A stretch of 50,944 nt of DNA from Marivivens sp. (GTDB lineage Bacteria > Pseudomonadota > Alphaproteobacteria > Rhodobacterales > Rhodobacteraceae): contig JAEPMR010000011.1 in the NCBI GenBank assembly GCA_017643845.1, positions 15,704-66,647 on the forward strand, in the 5' to 3' direction. Of this stretch, positions 26,015 to 37,814 are shown in pieces; within the stretch, counting starts at the first letter, position 1; each line of letters begins with the position of its first letter. Below the pieces are notes generated by a model. It saw only the letters and a list, made by a program, of their open reading frames with translations, did not search any database and had not been told where the DNA came from. The position numbers were made by a program, and so were the translations under genes.

Positions 26015-26950
26015 ATGACAAATTTTAGGACATTCGACCTCAATCTCCTGCGTGTTTTCGATGCGCTGATGCGCACGCGAAACGTCACTCAGAGCGGCGA
26101 AATGCTGGGCCTTAGCCAGCCCTCAGTTAGTGCCGCGCTTTCCCGCCTCCGTGCCCATCTTGAAGATCCTTTGTTCGTGCGGGTCGGGCATAAAATGGTT
26201 CCGACGCCACGTGCCGAGGCGCTCGTCGCGCCAGTGACTCAAGCGTTGCAATCGCTCGAAACCTCGCTCGCGCAGACGGCCGCCTTTGATCCCCGCACCG
26301 CCGAACATGTCTTTTCAGTCCAAGGTGCTGATTTCCTGTCCGCGCGCCTGATGCCCGCTTTGGCCGCGCGGCTGGCGGACGAGGCACCGGGGGTCGCGTT
26401 CAGGTATTTCGACAGCGGCCAAGGGAATCTGACGGCTCTTCTGGAACGCGGTGAAATCGACATCGCGATGGAGCAGCCGCAGGAAACCCCAAGTTGGGTA
26501 TCCCGCACGTTGCTCTTTCCATCGCCCTTTGTGGTGATCGCAGCGCATGACAACCCCGTCGTTGCGGCTGCGGGTGTCCAAGGCGGTGCGCACCTCCCTC
26601 TCGATCTTTTTTGCACCTTGCCGCACGCCATTCGGTCGGTCGACGGCTCGCTTTCAGGCATGACCGACGCGGCTCTCGCCAGGGTCGGGCGCAAACGTCG
26701 CGTCATGCTCGCCCTGCCGCATTTCGATGCCATCGCGCAGACCGTCGCCAAGAGCCGCTATCTCTCGGTTGTTCCGGTCCAGCTGGCCGATGATCTGGCG
26801 GAACGATTGGACTTGTCGGTCTTTCAGCCGCCGTTTGAAATCCCGACCCCGCAGATGCAAATCTATTGGCATTCGCGCGATGACAACGTTCCCGCCCACC
26901 AATGGTTGCGCCGTGAAATTCAGGCCGAAGTCGCGCGTCTTTGGCCCTAG
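26015..26950 (+). CDS. LysR family transcriptional regulator
   Basis: From the ATG at 26015 the protein has 311 residues. The N-terminal winged helix-turn-helix is typical (FDLNLLRVFDALMRTRNVTQ then SQPSVSAALSRLRAHLEDPL). The C-terminal two-lobed domain should bind an effector. The start matches the conserved LysR N-terminus; the longer frame begins inside the divergent cupin gene. The effector is unknown. Confidence 0.93.
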   Translation: MTNFRTFDLNLLRVFDALMRTRNVTQSGEMLGLSQPSVSAALSRLRAHLEDPLFVRVGHKMVPTPRAEALVAPVTQALQSLETSLAQTAAFDPRTAEHVFSVQGADFLSARLMPALAARLADEAPGVAFRYFDSGQGNLTALLERGEIDIAMEQPQETPSWVSRTLLFPSPFVVIAAHDNPVVAAAGVQGGAHLPLDLFCTLPHAIRSVDGSLSGMTDAALARVGRKRRVMLALPHFDAIAQTVAKSRYLSVVPVQLADDLAERLDLSVFQPPFEIPTPQMQIYWHSRDDNVPAHQWLRREIQAEVARLWP

Positions 26951-27071
26951 CCGGTGGAGCGTTTTCAGCAGAGGGAGGCGCTTGTGTTGCTGTCGGGTTC
27001 TATACGCCAAATGTTGTGTCATTGGCGTGACATCCCCTGCCAAACCGCCTATAAAAACAGCCAAACCATAA

Positions 27072-29501
<2,430 letters not shown>

Positions 29502-29531
29502 GGCATCCCATATCCATTTGAGCAATTGGGG

Positions 29532-29562
29532 TCCGGCGGCAGCGCCGGATTCCCTTGATTCT
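29532..29562 (+). terminator. Candidate gyrB terminator
   Basis: A perfect 7-base-pair stem TCCGGCG / CGCCGGA (29532-29549, loop GCAG) lies 30 bases after gyrB and is followed by a T-rich but interrupted tract. Termination efficiency is uncertain. Confidence 0.55.
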
Positions 29563-29658
29563 TTTGGCTTTCGAATAACATTCGGGCCTTCCTGACCGTT
29601 CTCCATTCCAAGGGTGCATTGCATATGCATCTCCCGTCTATGGAATTTGGAGAGACCC

Positions 29659-31548
29659 ATGTCCGAAAAAACATCAATTTTGAGCCGCCTGACGCTCGTT
29701 CAGTCGATGGTCGCAGTGTTATTGTTACCCATTATCGTTGCTGCCGGTCTCGGCGCTGTTATCGTGCTGGACCGCCTCGGCACTGTTACCGAAATCAATC
29801 GAAACGCAGCATTGGTAGAGCTCGGCAAAACCATGTCTGAATCTGTTCACGAGCAGCAGAAAGAGCGCGGCGCGACGGCCGTATTCATCAATACGAACGG
29901 TCAGAGCTTCGCCAACGAGCTGCGTGCTCAGCGTGCGACAACGGATCCGCTTGCGTCCAAAGCATTGGCCGAAGTCCGTGCGTTTGACACCTCGGAATAC
30001 GGGATGGAACTCAAGCAGATGCTCGCCAATATCGAGCGCGAGCTGAGCCGCATGTCAGAGGTGCGCCGCCGCATCGACGGGCTGTCCATCTCCGCCGCAG
30101 AAGCAATCAATTACTATACCGCTCTGAACGGTCTGATGCTGGAAGTTTACGGTTATATTGCAGAGCACAGCAGCGTTTCCGTATTGACCCAGCAGAGCCT
30201 TTCGGTCGGTCAGTTCCTGCAGGGTAAGGAACGGGCTGGTATCGAGCGGGCCGTAGGCTCCTCAGGCTTCGCTGCGGGCGAATTTGCCCCTGCCGTCTTC
30301 TCGCGTTTCTCTGATCTGATCGTGCGTCAGGATGTGTTCTTCTCTAACTTCCTGTCCGGTGCCACCGCTGATCAGGTCCGCGCATTCGAAGCCTTTAGCG
30401 AGTCCGGGCCTGCAAAGGATGTCACTCGCATGCGCGATGCCGCTCTTTCGGCCGGCGCGAACAACCCTGACCTCGGTGGCTTCAATGGGCAGGATTTCTT
30501 CAATGCGCAGACCGCTCGGATCAACCTACTGAAAGACATGGAGAACCGTCTCGTGGACGACTTGGGCGCCATGATGTCGGAGCTGAAGACGAATGCTCAA
30601 TTCGTAATGTGGGAAACCATTGCAATCTGTGTCGTCGCGCTTGGCGCTGCCATCGCTGTCGGCTTGTGGCTCGCTTTCGCACTCCGCCGCCAGATGGTCA
30701 CCGTGATTAACGGTGCCGCTGAAATGTCTCAGGGCAACCTGGATGTCGTCCTCCCCCCGCAGAGCAAGAACGAGGTCGGCCGTTTGATCGGCGCATTGGA
30801 TGAATTCCGCCAGAGCATCGTAGAAAGCCGTCAACGGGATGCCGAGATGCGCGCCCGCGAAGCCGAAGAGATGGAGGCCAAAACGGCCCGCGAGGCGCAC
30901 CTGCGCGGCCAGTCTGAAAAGATTGCCGTCGAGCTGGAGCAAGCCGCCGAAGCAATCGAAGAGCTGGCAACCTCTGTCCGCGACAACGCCAAGAGCACCG
31001 AAAGTGCCAGTAACAAAGCCAGCGCGATCCTTGAAAAAGCACGTGAAGGCAATGGCGTCGCAAGATCGGCAGTCGAAGCGATGAACCGGATCAAATCCTC
31101 GTCGGATGAGATCTCCTCGATCACCAATCTGATTGACGAGATTTCCTTCCAGACCAACCTGCTCGCTCTGAACGCCCGCGTCGAAGCGGCTCGTGCGGGC
31201 GAAGCTGGTCGCGGATTTGCTGTTGTCGCAAGCGAGGTTCAGGCTCTTGCCGGTCGTTCCGCCAAAGCGGCACGCGATATTGCCGAGCTGATCCAGCAGA
31301 GCACCCAGCACGTCAACGACGGCACTCGGACCGTTGACGAGAGCGGCGCTGTGTTGGCGACGATCTCGGTCGGGGTCGAGGAAATCTCCGAGATGATCAA
31401 CTCGATCTCTATCAGCACCAACGAGCAGAATGGCGCGATCAACTCGATCAGCCGCAATGCCTCCTCGCTGGATGAAGCGATGCAGGAACTCACCGCCGAC
31501 GGGTCTTCGGATGGTGGGGCCGACATCTATCGCCTTGCTGCCGAGTAA
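29659..31548 (+). CDS. Methyl-accepting chemotaxis protein with NIT sensor domain
   Basis: From the ATG at 29659 (preceded by GGAGAG) the protein has 629 residues. Membrane helices flank a periplasmic region that matches the NIT domain ([20 protein letters not shown]), which in other proteins senses nitrate or nitrite. A HAMP-type linker follows the second helix (about 330-400), then a signalling domain with the hairpin tip [20 protein letters not shown]. It ends without the CheR/CheB-binding pentapeptide found in some receptors. The ligand is inferred only from the domain family. An intrinsic terminator follows. Confidence 0.92.
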   Translation: MSEKTSILSRLTLVQSMVAVLLLPIIVAAGLGAVIVLDRLGTVTEINRNAALVELGKTMSESVHEQQKERGATAVFINTNGQSFANELRAQRATTDPLASKALAEVRAFDTSEYGMELKQMLANIERELSRMSEVRRRIDGLSISAAEAINYYTALNGLMLEVYGYIAEHSSVSVLTQQSLSVGQFLQGKERAGIERAVGSSGFAAGEFAPAVFSRFSDLIVRQDVFFSNFLSGATADQVRAFEAFSESGPAKDVTRMRDAALSAGANNPDLGGFNGQDFFNAQTARINLLKDMENRLVDDLGAMMSELKTNAQFVMWETIAICVVALGAAIAVGLWLAFALRRQMVTVINGAAEMSQGNLDVVLPPQSKNEVGRLIGALDEFRQSIVESRQRDAEMRAREAEEMEAKTAREAHLRGQSEKIAVELEQAAEAIEELATSVRDNAKSTESASNKASAILEKAREGNGVARSAVEAMNRIKSSSDEISSITNLIDEISFQTNLLALNARVEAARAGEAGRGFAVVASEVQALAGRSAKAARDIAELIQQSTQHVNDGTRTVDESGAVLATISVGVEEISEMINSISISTNEQNGAINSISRNASSLDEAMQELTADGSSDGGADIYRLAAE

Positions 31549-31569
31549 CAACACGCTCGAAATTTCGGG

Positions 31570-31600
31570 AAAAGGCCACGCTTTGGCGTGGCCTTTTTCT
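31570..31600 (+). terminator. Intrinsic terminator of the chemoreceptor gene
   Basis: A 9-base-pair stem AGGCCACGC / GCGTGGCCT with a TTTG loop is followed by TTTTCTTT. It lies about 24 bases after the chemoreceptor stop. Confidence 0.9.
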
Positions 31601-31676
31601 TTGGTCGATACTTGCACGCGGACAGCGAGGCGTTCGATAGTGTATTCACGGGATATCAACAGAGACAGAGCGCAAC

Positions 31677-32408
31677 TTGGCAGCCGAAAATCGAAAAATG
31701 CCCCCCCGTGGGGCGGCGGCGAGGATGCTCGTTGTGCTGCGCGCGCTTGGTTCGGATGGTCCCGTCACACCGCATCAGTTGATGGAGCTCACCGGCCTTG
31801 ACCGCTCCGGTGTCCATCGCGCCGTTGCCGCGCTGATTTCAGAGGGTTTCGCCAGATACCAGCTCGGCCATAGGCAGATCGTTCTGACCGATGCGGCTTT
31901 GCAGGATTTCCGTGCTGCACGTTCGGCTCCCGAAGATGTTGAGCGGGCGTCCGAAGCGATCCGCACCGTCATCCGTGGCAAACGCATCCATGCCGATATC
32001 GCCACGCTCGCAGGGCCGGGGCGGTTGGCCGTCGTCGAATCCACAGAGCCCGAGTCTGCGGCATTGGAATATCAGGGATTTTTCGAGGCCGATCTTGCAG
32101 CCGTCCTGCTCTCGGCCATTCCACCTGAAGAGGCCGTGCGCCACATCGCGGCAGCCTCCGCCTCCAGCGGCGATCTGCGGGATTTGCGCAATGAATTCGT
32201 GCATCGTGTTCGTGAGGCAGGCGAACGCTCTTCCCTTTGGAATGTTGCCGATCGCGAGCTCTGCGTCCCGTTGCACACCTCCAGCGGCTCCGATCTGGCG
32301 ATTCGCCTTCGCCCCGGCTCTGGAGGCGCCCGTGATTCCCGCTTCTTTGTTGCCCTGATTGGTGAAATGGCGCGAATTGAGCCGGAATTGTTCCCTCATT
32401 TGCTTTAA
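31677..32408 (+). CDS. IclR-like winged-helix transcriptional regulator
   Basis: The 243-residue protein has an N-terminal helix-turn-helix (VTPHQLMELTGLDRSGVHRA then VAALISEGFARYQLG) and a C-terminal domain of the size and order of the IclR effector domain. The resemblance is structural and partial, so the family name is tentative. The TTG at 31677 follows a GAGACAGAG sequence; ATG codons at 31698 and 31725 are alternative starts. It lies 93 bases before the RTX/Hint gene, and might regulate it. Confidence 0.7.
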   Translation: MAAENRKMPPRGAAARMLVVLRALGSDGPVTPHQLMELTGLDRSGVHRAVAALISEGFARYQLGHRQIVLTDAALQDFRAARSAPEDVERASEAIRTVIRGKRIHADIATLAGPGRLAVVESTEPESAALEYQGFFEADLAAVLLSAIPPEEAVRHIAAASASSGDLRDLRNEFVHRVREAGERSSLWNVADRELCVPLHTSSGSDLAIRLRPGSGGARDSRFFVALIGEMARIEPELFPHLL

Positions 32409-32501
32409 TTATGCAGTCAATTTCAAAATACGAAATACGAAGCTTCTCCATCGCGTTGGAGGCTGATAGCCATAGTCTTGCCACATTTTGGGGGAAGTGC
32501 C

Positions 32502-34457
32502 GTGACCAGTAACAATTCAAATCCGCCGACCGGAACCGAGGAAGAGACGTCAAATGTCGTTGACGGAACCAACCGCGATGACCTGATGACCGTCGCCTAT
32601 ACCGACGCTGACGGTGACAGCATCGATGGCGCAGACGGCGATAATGATGTGATCTATGGCTATGCGGGCGATGACCATATCTCCGGTGGGGATGGAGATG
32701 ACGTCATCTATGGTGATGGCGACTCCACATCAGACGGCACGACATCCTCCGGCGAGGATATTCATCAGAATCAGACCGGCGCCGGTCACGGCAGCCATGG
32801 CGAGGGCCACGGCTATGGTCACTACGGTGATGATGAGAGCGCATCGGAAAGTTTCAACGACACCATCAATGGTGGTTCCGGAGATGACACCATCTACGGC
32901 GGTCAGGGTGATGATACGATCTATGGCGGGTCCGGCGACGACACCATTTATGGGGACGGAGGCAGCGCGGACGCGACGTCTTCTGACAGCACCGACGGCC
33001 ACAAAAACCAGACCGGCGTTGGTCATGAAAGCCACGGTGAAGGCCATGGCTACGGCCACGATGGCGACGGCCACGATGATACGACTGCTGGCACCTATAA
33101 CGACACCATTGTCGGCGGCACGGGCAATGACACGATCTTTGGCGGTCAGGGCGATGATCTGATCTATGGCGGCGAAGGTGACGATGTCATCGACGGTGAT
33201 GGTCCGTCCTCCGATACCCACGACCACGACGGCGACCGCCACCAGAACCAGACCGGCGTCGGCCATGAAAACCACGGTGAGGGCCACGGCTACGGCCACT
33301 ATGGCGACGATCATGAAGATACCGGCACTTATGACGATACGATTTTTGGCGGCTCCGGCGATGACACGATCATTGCCAGCAAGGGCACCGACACCATCGA
33401 TGGCGGTGATGACCGTGACACCTACACATCACAGGGTGCATCGAGCCTGACCGATGAAACCATTAACGTCACTGTGAATGATGACGGCGATGGCACGGTA
33501 GAGAAAGCATCGACCGGCACCACGGATACCGTCACAAGCGTCGAGAACTTCGTTGCAGACGAGGCTCCGGCTGAGGCTGACGAGATCACTCTCACAACCG
33601 CTGTCCAGCAGGAAAACATCGGCACGGACATCGAAGGGCTGGATGACAACTCCTCCGGCACGTTCACGCCGATCTACGGCGGCGCGCCGGTTTCCTTTGG
33701 CCCGGGGACGGACTATCTCCTCTCGAACCTGCTGAACGGCACGTCGCCGGACGGTCAGCTGCCAGCCTACGGGCCTAACGGTTCATATACTATCACAGCA
33801 GGCGATGAGGATGGCCGCGTCGGCGATATAACGTTCTCGAACTTCGAGACGATCAATTTCAATATTGTCTGTTTCGCCCGTGGCACGATGATCGCCACGC
33901 GCAAGGGTGAGGTCGCTATCGAAGACCTTCGCGAGGGCGACGAGGTGATCACCGTGGACCGTGGCTTCCGTCCGATCCGCTGGATTGGCTCAACAACCGT
34001 CGCTGCGCAGGGCAAATTCGCTCCCGTTGTGATCCGCAAAGGTGCCATGGGCAATAGCCGTGACCTCCGCGTATCGCCCCAGCACCGGATGCTGGTCAAA
34101 GGTTGGCATGTCGAACTTCTCTTTGGAAAGCGCGAGGCACTGGTTCCCGCGAAGGCGCTGATCAATGACGAGACCGTCTTCCAGCTCGAAGGCGGCAGCG
34201 TCGAATATTTCCACATGATGTTCGACACGCACGAGCTGATCTACGCCGAGGGCATTCCTTCGGAAAGCTTCCATCCCGGGCAGGTCGGCATGGGTGCCTT
34301 CGCCGAAGAAACCCGCGAAGAGATCTTCGAACTTTTCCCCGAGCTGCGCGAGCGCCTCGAAAGCTACGGTGGTTCGGTCCGCGAGTCGCTTAAGGTCAGC
34401 GAGGCCAAGATTCTCGCGGAAAATCCTGACATCCTCACATTAACAGAGGACGCCTGA
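32502..34457 (+). CDS. RTX-repeat protein with three His-rich inserts and C-terminal Hint domain
   Basis: From the GTG at 32502 (GGGGGAAG just upstream) the protein has 651 residues. Blocks of calcium-binding RTX nonapeptides (GGSGDDTIYGGQGDDTIYGG) alternate with three histidine-rich segments at residues about 88-111, 167-190 and 247-271, each built on NQTGxGHxxHGEGHGYGHxGD. The spacing is 79-80 residues. A Hint domain begins at Cys457 (CFARGTMIATRKGEVAIEDL) with SPQHRM (His528), as in self-processing Hedgehog/intein folds. RTX proteins are usually secreted by a type I system via a C-terminal signal; no exporter lies here. Function unknown; calcium and possibly transition-metal binding are inferred. 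Confidence 0.9.
   Translation: MTSNNSNPPTGTEEETSNVVDGTNRDDLMTVAYTDADGDSIDGADGDNDVIYGYAGDDHISGGDGDDVIYGDGDSTSDGTTSSGEDIHQNQTGAGHGSHGEGHGYGHYGDDESASESFNDTINGGSGDDTIYGGQGDDTIYGGSGDDTIYGDGGSADATSSDSTDGHKNQTGVGHESHGEGHGYGHDGDGHDDTTAGTYNDTIVGGTGNDTIFGGQGDDLIYGGEGDDVIDGDGPSSDTHDHDGDRHQNQTGVGHENHGEGHGYGHYGDDHEDTGTYDDTIFGGSGDDTIIASKGTDTIDGGDDRDTYTSQGASSLTDETINVTVNDDGDGTVEKASTGTTDTVTSVENFVADEAPAEADEITLTTAVQQENIGTDIEGLDDNSSGTFTPIYGGAPVSFGPGTDYLLSNLLNGTSPDGQLPAYGPNGSYTITAGDEDGRVGDITFSNFETINFNIVCFARGTMIATRKGEVAIEDLREGDEVITVDRGFRPIRWIGSTTVAAQGKFAPVVIRKGAMGNSRDLRVSPQHRMLVKGWHVELLFGKREALVPAKALINDETVFQLEGGSVEYFHMMFDTHELIYAEGIPSESFHPGQVGMGAFAEETREEIFELFPELRERLESYGGSVRESLKVSEAKILAENPDILTLTEDA
32763..33314 (+). 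repeat. Three tandem ~240-base repeats within the RTX gene
   Basis: The His-rich units start at 32763, 33000 and 33240, so the period is about 237-240 bases. The units encode a His-rich stretch followed by RTX nonapeptides. DNA similarity is high in the His-rich core and lower in the linkers, which fits internal duplication followed by divergence. Confidence 0.85.
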
Positions 34458-34488
34458 TCCGGCTGGGTGGGGCTTGACCGGATCAACA

Positions 34489-34516
34489 GGCCGGGCCGCA
34501 GGGCCCGGCCTTTTTT
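34489..34516 (+). terminator. Intrinsic terminator after the RTX/Hint gene
   Basis: A 9-base-pair stem GGCCGGGCC / GGCCCGGCC with loop GCAG is followed by six T residues. It separates the RTX/Hint gene from the downstream Hint-like gene, which therefore needs its own promoter or read-through. Confidence 0.92.
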
Positions 34517-34613
34517 ACTCCCCGAGGCCAACCACAGAACCGCCTCAAATCGCCCCCTATTTTGCCCAGATTTCCTGCAACTAGGAGACAGTTAAGAGTT
34601 CTGGGCATTTTGC

Positions 34614-35294
34614 ATGCTGCCTGTCAGGTTGATCACATCTAAGATGACGCGCACGCCAGCAGCCATCGAGCAGCAATTGGTGCCGCCGCCGCATATGCGC
34701 TCCGCGCCAGCGGAGATTGGAACCCTCACGGCGACATCGACAGTTTTGACAATCAAGGGCCCGCGCCTTGCTTCCGCTCTCAGCGTTGGTGATCGCATCC
34801 TGACGCGCGATCACGGCTATCAACCGATCTGCTATCGGCGCATCTTCACACCTTCCGAGCCCCATTTGCGGACCGCCGCCAGTCTAATGGGCCTATCATC
34901 ACCGCTATCAATCCCCACGGATGGTCGGTTACTTCTGCGCTCGCCGATAGTTCAATCCGTGTTCAACACGGACGAGGCTCTTGCCCCCGGTCACCTGCTT
35001 CACAAGATCGGAGTGGCCCAGCCATGCGATACGGACCATCGCAGCGTTTTTATCGCATTTCCTAATCACGAGGTTATCTTTTGCGATGGTGCGCAGATGG
35101 CGGCCGGTTGTTTTACGGCAGGCAATTGGTCTGCCTACCCGCGTTCGCTCCGTCGGGAGGTGATCGCGCAATTGAGCCAGGACTCGCCCTCGCAAAATCC
35201 ACATCGTAGTACTGCACGCGAAACGCTCACGGATGAGCATATCCCGCTTCTGCTCGCGCTTATCGGTTCTGGGTGTTCTCGCGCTGTTGCCTAG
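34614..35294 (+). CDS. Diverged Hint-like protein
   Basis: The 226-residue protein resembles the Hint domain of the preceding gene: SVGDRILTRDHGYQPICYRR parallels REGDEVITVDRGFRPIRWIG, and DEALAPGHLLHKIGVAQ parallels REALVPAKALINDETV. The catalytic Cys of the Hint start is not evident (the region reads LTATSTVLTIKG), and the SPQH histidine is replaced (IPTDGRL). It has no RTX repeats and no clear signal peptide. The start is uncertain: ATG at 34614 or 34644, neither with a strong ribosome binding site. Similarity was judged by eye. Confidence 0.65.
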   Translation: MLPVRLITSKMTRTPAAIEQQLVPPPHMRSAPAEIGTLTATSTVLTIKGPRLASALSVGDRILTRDHGYQPICYRRIFTPSEPHLRTAASLMGLSSPLSIPTDGRLLLRSPIVQSVFNTDEALAPGHLLHKIGVAQPCDTDHRSVFIAFPNHEVIFCDGAQMAAGCFTAGNWSAYPRSLRREVIAQLSQDSPSQNPHRSTARETLTDEHIPLLLALIGSGCSRAVA

Positions 35295-36904
35295 TCCTCG
35301 CGTGCGCCCAACAGATTGGAGAGCCAGTCAGGGTCCATTTCCGGCACGGAAGACAGCAAGAGCTGCGTGTAATCGGGGTAGGGCGGTTCCAGAATTTCGC
35401 TCTTGAGTCCCTGTTCCACCACTTTTCCCTGATACATCACAACAATCTCGTCCGAGATCGCTTTCACCGTCGCAATGTCGTGAGTGATGAACATATAGGT
35501 GATTCCGAACTCTTGCTGCAGTCGCAGCAGGAGCTTGAGGATGCCCTCCTGAACGATCTGGTCGAGCGCAGATGTAACCTCGTCGCATATGATTATCTCA
35601 GGCTCAGCCGCCAGCGCCCGCGCAATACAGACGCGCTGCTTTTGTCCGCCGGAAAGCTCTGATGGCAGCCGGTCCAGAAAGCTTTCGTCCAGTTCGATCA
35701 TTTCGAGAAGCTCTACGATCCGCTTTTCCCGCGCTTTCCCCCTCAGCCCCAGATAGAATTCCAGCGGTCGCCCGATGATTTCCTCCACCGTTTGGCGCGG
35801 GTTCATAGCCGTATCCGCCATCTGGTAGATCATCTGAATTTTTTGCAGCTGATCCTTCGAACGATCCTTTAGCTCCGGTGGCAGAACGGTCCCGTTAAAA
35901 CGCACCTCGCCCCTCGACTGCGGAAGCAAGCCGGTCATCACACGCGCCGTCGTCGATTTTCCCGAACCGGATTCGCCGACCACAGCGACGGTTTTTCCGC
36001 GCGGCACCTTGATCGAGACATTGTGCAAAACCTTGACCGTCCCGTAGGCCGCGTCGACGTTCTTGATCTCGATAGCGATGTCGTCGCTTTTCTCTTCCGG
36101 CTTCTCCAAAGACCTGACCGACCAAAGAGACCGCGTATAGGCCTCCTGCGGATCCGAGAGCATTTTGCGAGTCTCGGCTTCCTCGACCTCTTCTCCATAA
36201 CGCAGCACTTTGATGAAATCGGCCATCTGCGCCACTACCGCCAAATCATGTGTGATGTAGATTGCGGCGGTATGAAATTCCTCCACAATCTGCCGCATCG
36301 CAGACAAGACTTCCACCTGCGTCGTCACGTCGAGCGCGGTAGTCGGTTCGTCAAAAATGATCAGGTCTGGCCGTGGCGACATCGCCATTGCGGTCATTAC
36401 CCTCTGCAATTGCCCGCCGGACACCTGATGCGGATAGCGGCTGCCAATGGTTTCAGGGTGTGGAAGCTGCAGCGCGCGGTAGAGCTCGATAGCATCCCTT
36501 CGGCTTTCCTGATCGGGGCGAATGCCCTCACGCGTCGCACTTTCTACCGTTTGGTCGATCAAGCGGTGTGCCGGATTGAAAGACGCCGCCGCCGATTGCG
36601 CGACATAGGCGATCCGTGTTCCCCAAAGGTGCCGTTTCTTGTACTCGGGCAATGTCCTCAGGTCGATTCCGTCGAACATGATAGAGCCACCCGTGATCTT
36701 ACAGCCGGGTTGGGCATAGCCCATCGCGGCTTTCCCAAGCGTGGATTTCCCCGCGCCGGATTCTCCGATCAGCCCCATCACTTCGCCACGGCGCAATGTT
36801 AGATCGACACCCTTGATGATATGATGCCAGCGTTCGTCGGAAAATCCGTCGATACGAATGTCCTTCATTTCAAGGAGGATATCGCCTTTTTCTTTAGTGC
36901 TCAT
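35291..36904 (-). CDS. Peptide-type ABC importer, fused double ATPase (DppD-DppF-like)
   Basis: The 537-residue protein carries two ABC ATPase domains in tandem. The first has Walker A GESGAGKSTLGKAAMG, signature VSGGQLQRVMTAMA and Walker B DLIIFDEPTTALDV; the second has GESGSGKSTTARV, ELSGGQKQRVCIARA and EIIICDEVTSALDQ. It fuses the roles normally split between DppD and DppF. It overlaps the upstream permease gene by 11 bases and ends close to, and convergent with, the Hint-like gene (4-base overlap). Confidence 0.95.
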   Translation of the reverse strand: MSTKEKGDILLEMKDIRIDGFSDERWHHIIKGVDLTLRRGEVMGLIGESGAGKSTLGKAAMGYAQPGCKITGGSIMFDGIDLRTLPEYKKRHLWGTRIAYVAQSAAASFNPAHRLIDQTVESATREGIRPDQESRRDAIELYRALQLPHPETIGSRYPHQVSGGQLQRVMTAMAMSPRPDLIIFDEPTTALDVTTQVEVLSAMRQIVEEFHTAAIYITHDLAVVAQMADFIKVLRYGEEVEEAETRKMLSDPQEAYTRSLWSVRSLEKPEEKSDDIAIEIKNVDAAYGTVKVLHNVSIKVPRGKTVAVVGESGSGKSTTARVMTGLLPQSRGEVRFNGTVLPPELKDRSKDQLQKIQMIYQMADTAMNPRQTVEEIIGRPLEFYLGLRGKAREKRIVELLEMIELDESFLDRLPSELSGGQKQRVCIARALAAEPEIIICDEVTSALDQIVQEGILKLLLRLQQEFGITYMFITHDIATVKAISDEIVVMYQGKVVEQGLKSEILEPPYPDYTQLLLSSVPEMDPDWLSNLLGARED

Positions 36905-37814
36905 CGCGCAATCCGCTTGTCTGGTGCAGGAACCAATCGACGATAAAGTTCACCGCGATTGTCAAAAGGGCAATCGCCGCAGCAGGCAGGAGAGGTGTCA
37001 GCCCCGCCTTCAGGTCATACGCCGCGAACTGGATCAGCGAGGCATTCTCGCGCACCATCGAACCCCAGTCGGCCGTTGGCGGCTGGATCCCTACGCCGAG
37101 GAACGACAGCGCCGAAATCGTCAGGAATACGAAGCAAAAGCGCAGCCCGAATTCCGCGACCAAGGGCGGCATGATATTCGGTAGGATTTCCCGGCGCATA
37201 ATCCAGCCCAAGCCTTCGCCACGTAGTCGTGCAGCTTCGACATAGTCCATCACCACCACACCGACCGCGACGGAGCGGGTGAGGCGAAATACCCGAGTCG
37301 AGTCGAGCACGGCGATGATGACGATCAGGCTCGAAACCGTAGAGCCAAAGATCGAAAGTAGCATCAGCGCGAAAATCAGGCTCGGAATCGCCATCAGAAC
37401 ATCCACAGCACGGCTCAATAGTTGATCGAGCCAGCTTCGGTTGATCGCTGCCACCAGCCCCAAACCGCCACCGATCAGAAACGCGAGGAACGTTGTCACG
37501 AGCGCAATGCCCATAGTGTTGCGCGCGCCATAGATCAGGCGGGAAAGGATATCCCGTCCGATCTGGTCGGTGCCAAACACATGCCCATCTCCCCACGGCA
37601 GATACGCTGCAAAGGAACTATCCGCCTCACCGTATGGTGCCAGCACCGGCGCAAAGACCGCAACGATGATATAAAACAGGACCACGATCATGCCGAACCA
37701 CGCAGAGATCGGCGCTTTCTTTAAGACCAGCCAGATCCGTTCTGATCGGGTCCGACGCTTCCGTACGGCGCCAACTTCCGCAGCGGCCGAATATGTTTCA
37801 GGTGTTTCACTCAT
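36894..37814 (-). CDS. ABC importer permease (DppC-like)
   Basis: The 306-residue inner-membrane permease has an N-terminal helix after a cytoplasmic tail, the OppC/DppC-type segment FGTDQIGRDILSRLIYGARN and the binding-protein-dependent transport loop EAARLRGEGLGWIMRREILP. It pairs with the DppB-like gene, whose stop it overlaps by 4 bases. Together with the fused ATPase it forms the membrane part of a peptide/nickel-class importer. Confidence 0.94.
   Translation of the reverse strand: MSETPETYSAAAEVGAVRKRRTRSERIWLVLKKAPISAWFGMIVVLFYIIVAVFAPVLAPYGEADSSFAAYLPWGDGHVFGTDQIGRDILSRLIYGARNTMGIALVTTFLAFLIGGGLGLVAAINRSWLDQLLSRAVDVLMAIPSLIFALMLLSIFGSTVSSLIVIIAVLDSTRVFRLTRSVAVGVVVMDYVEAARLRGEGLGWIMRREILPNIMPPLVAEFGLRFCFVFLTISALSFLGVGIQPPTADWGSMVRENASLIQFAAYDLKAGLTPLLPAAAIALLTIAVNFIVDWFLHQTSGLRDEH

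Noticed and set aside
30526..31659. 377-codon open frame on the minus strand
   Set aside because: It is antisense to the chemoreceptor and runs through its terminator; no domain seen.
32763..33314. CRISPR-like tandem repeats
   Set aside because: The repeats are in frame, encode RTX and His-rich protein sequence, and have a period of about 240 bases.
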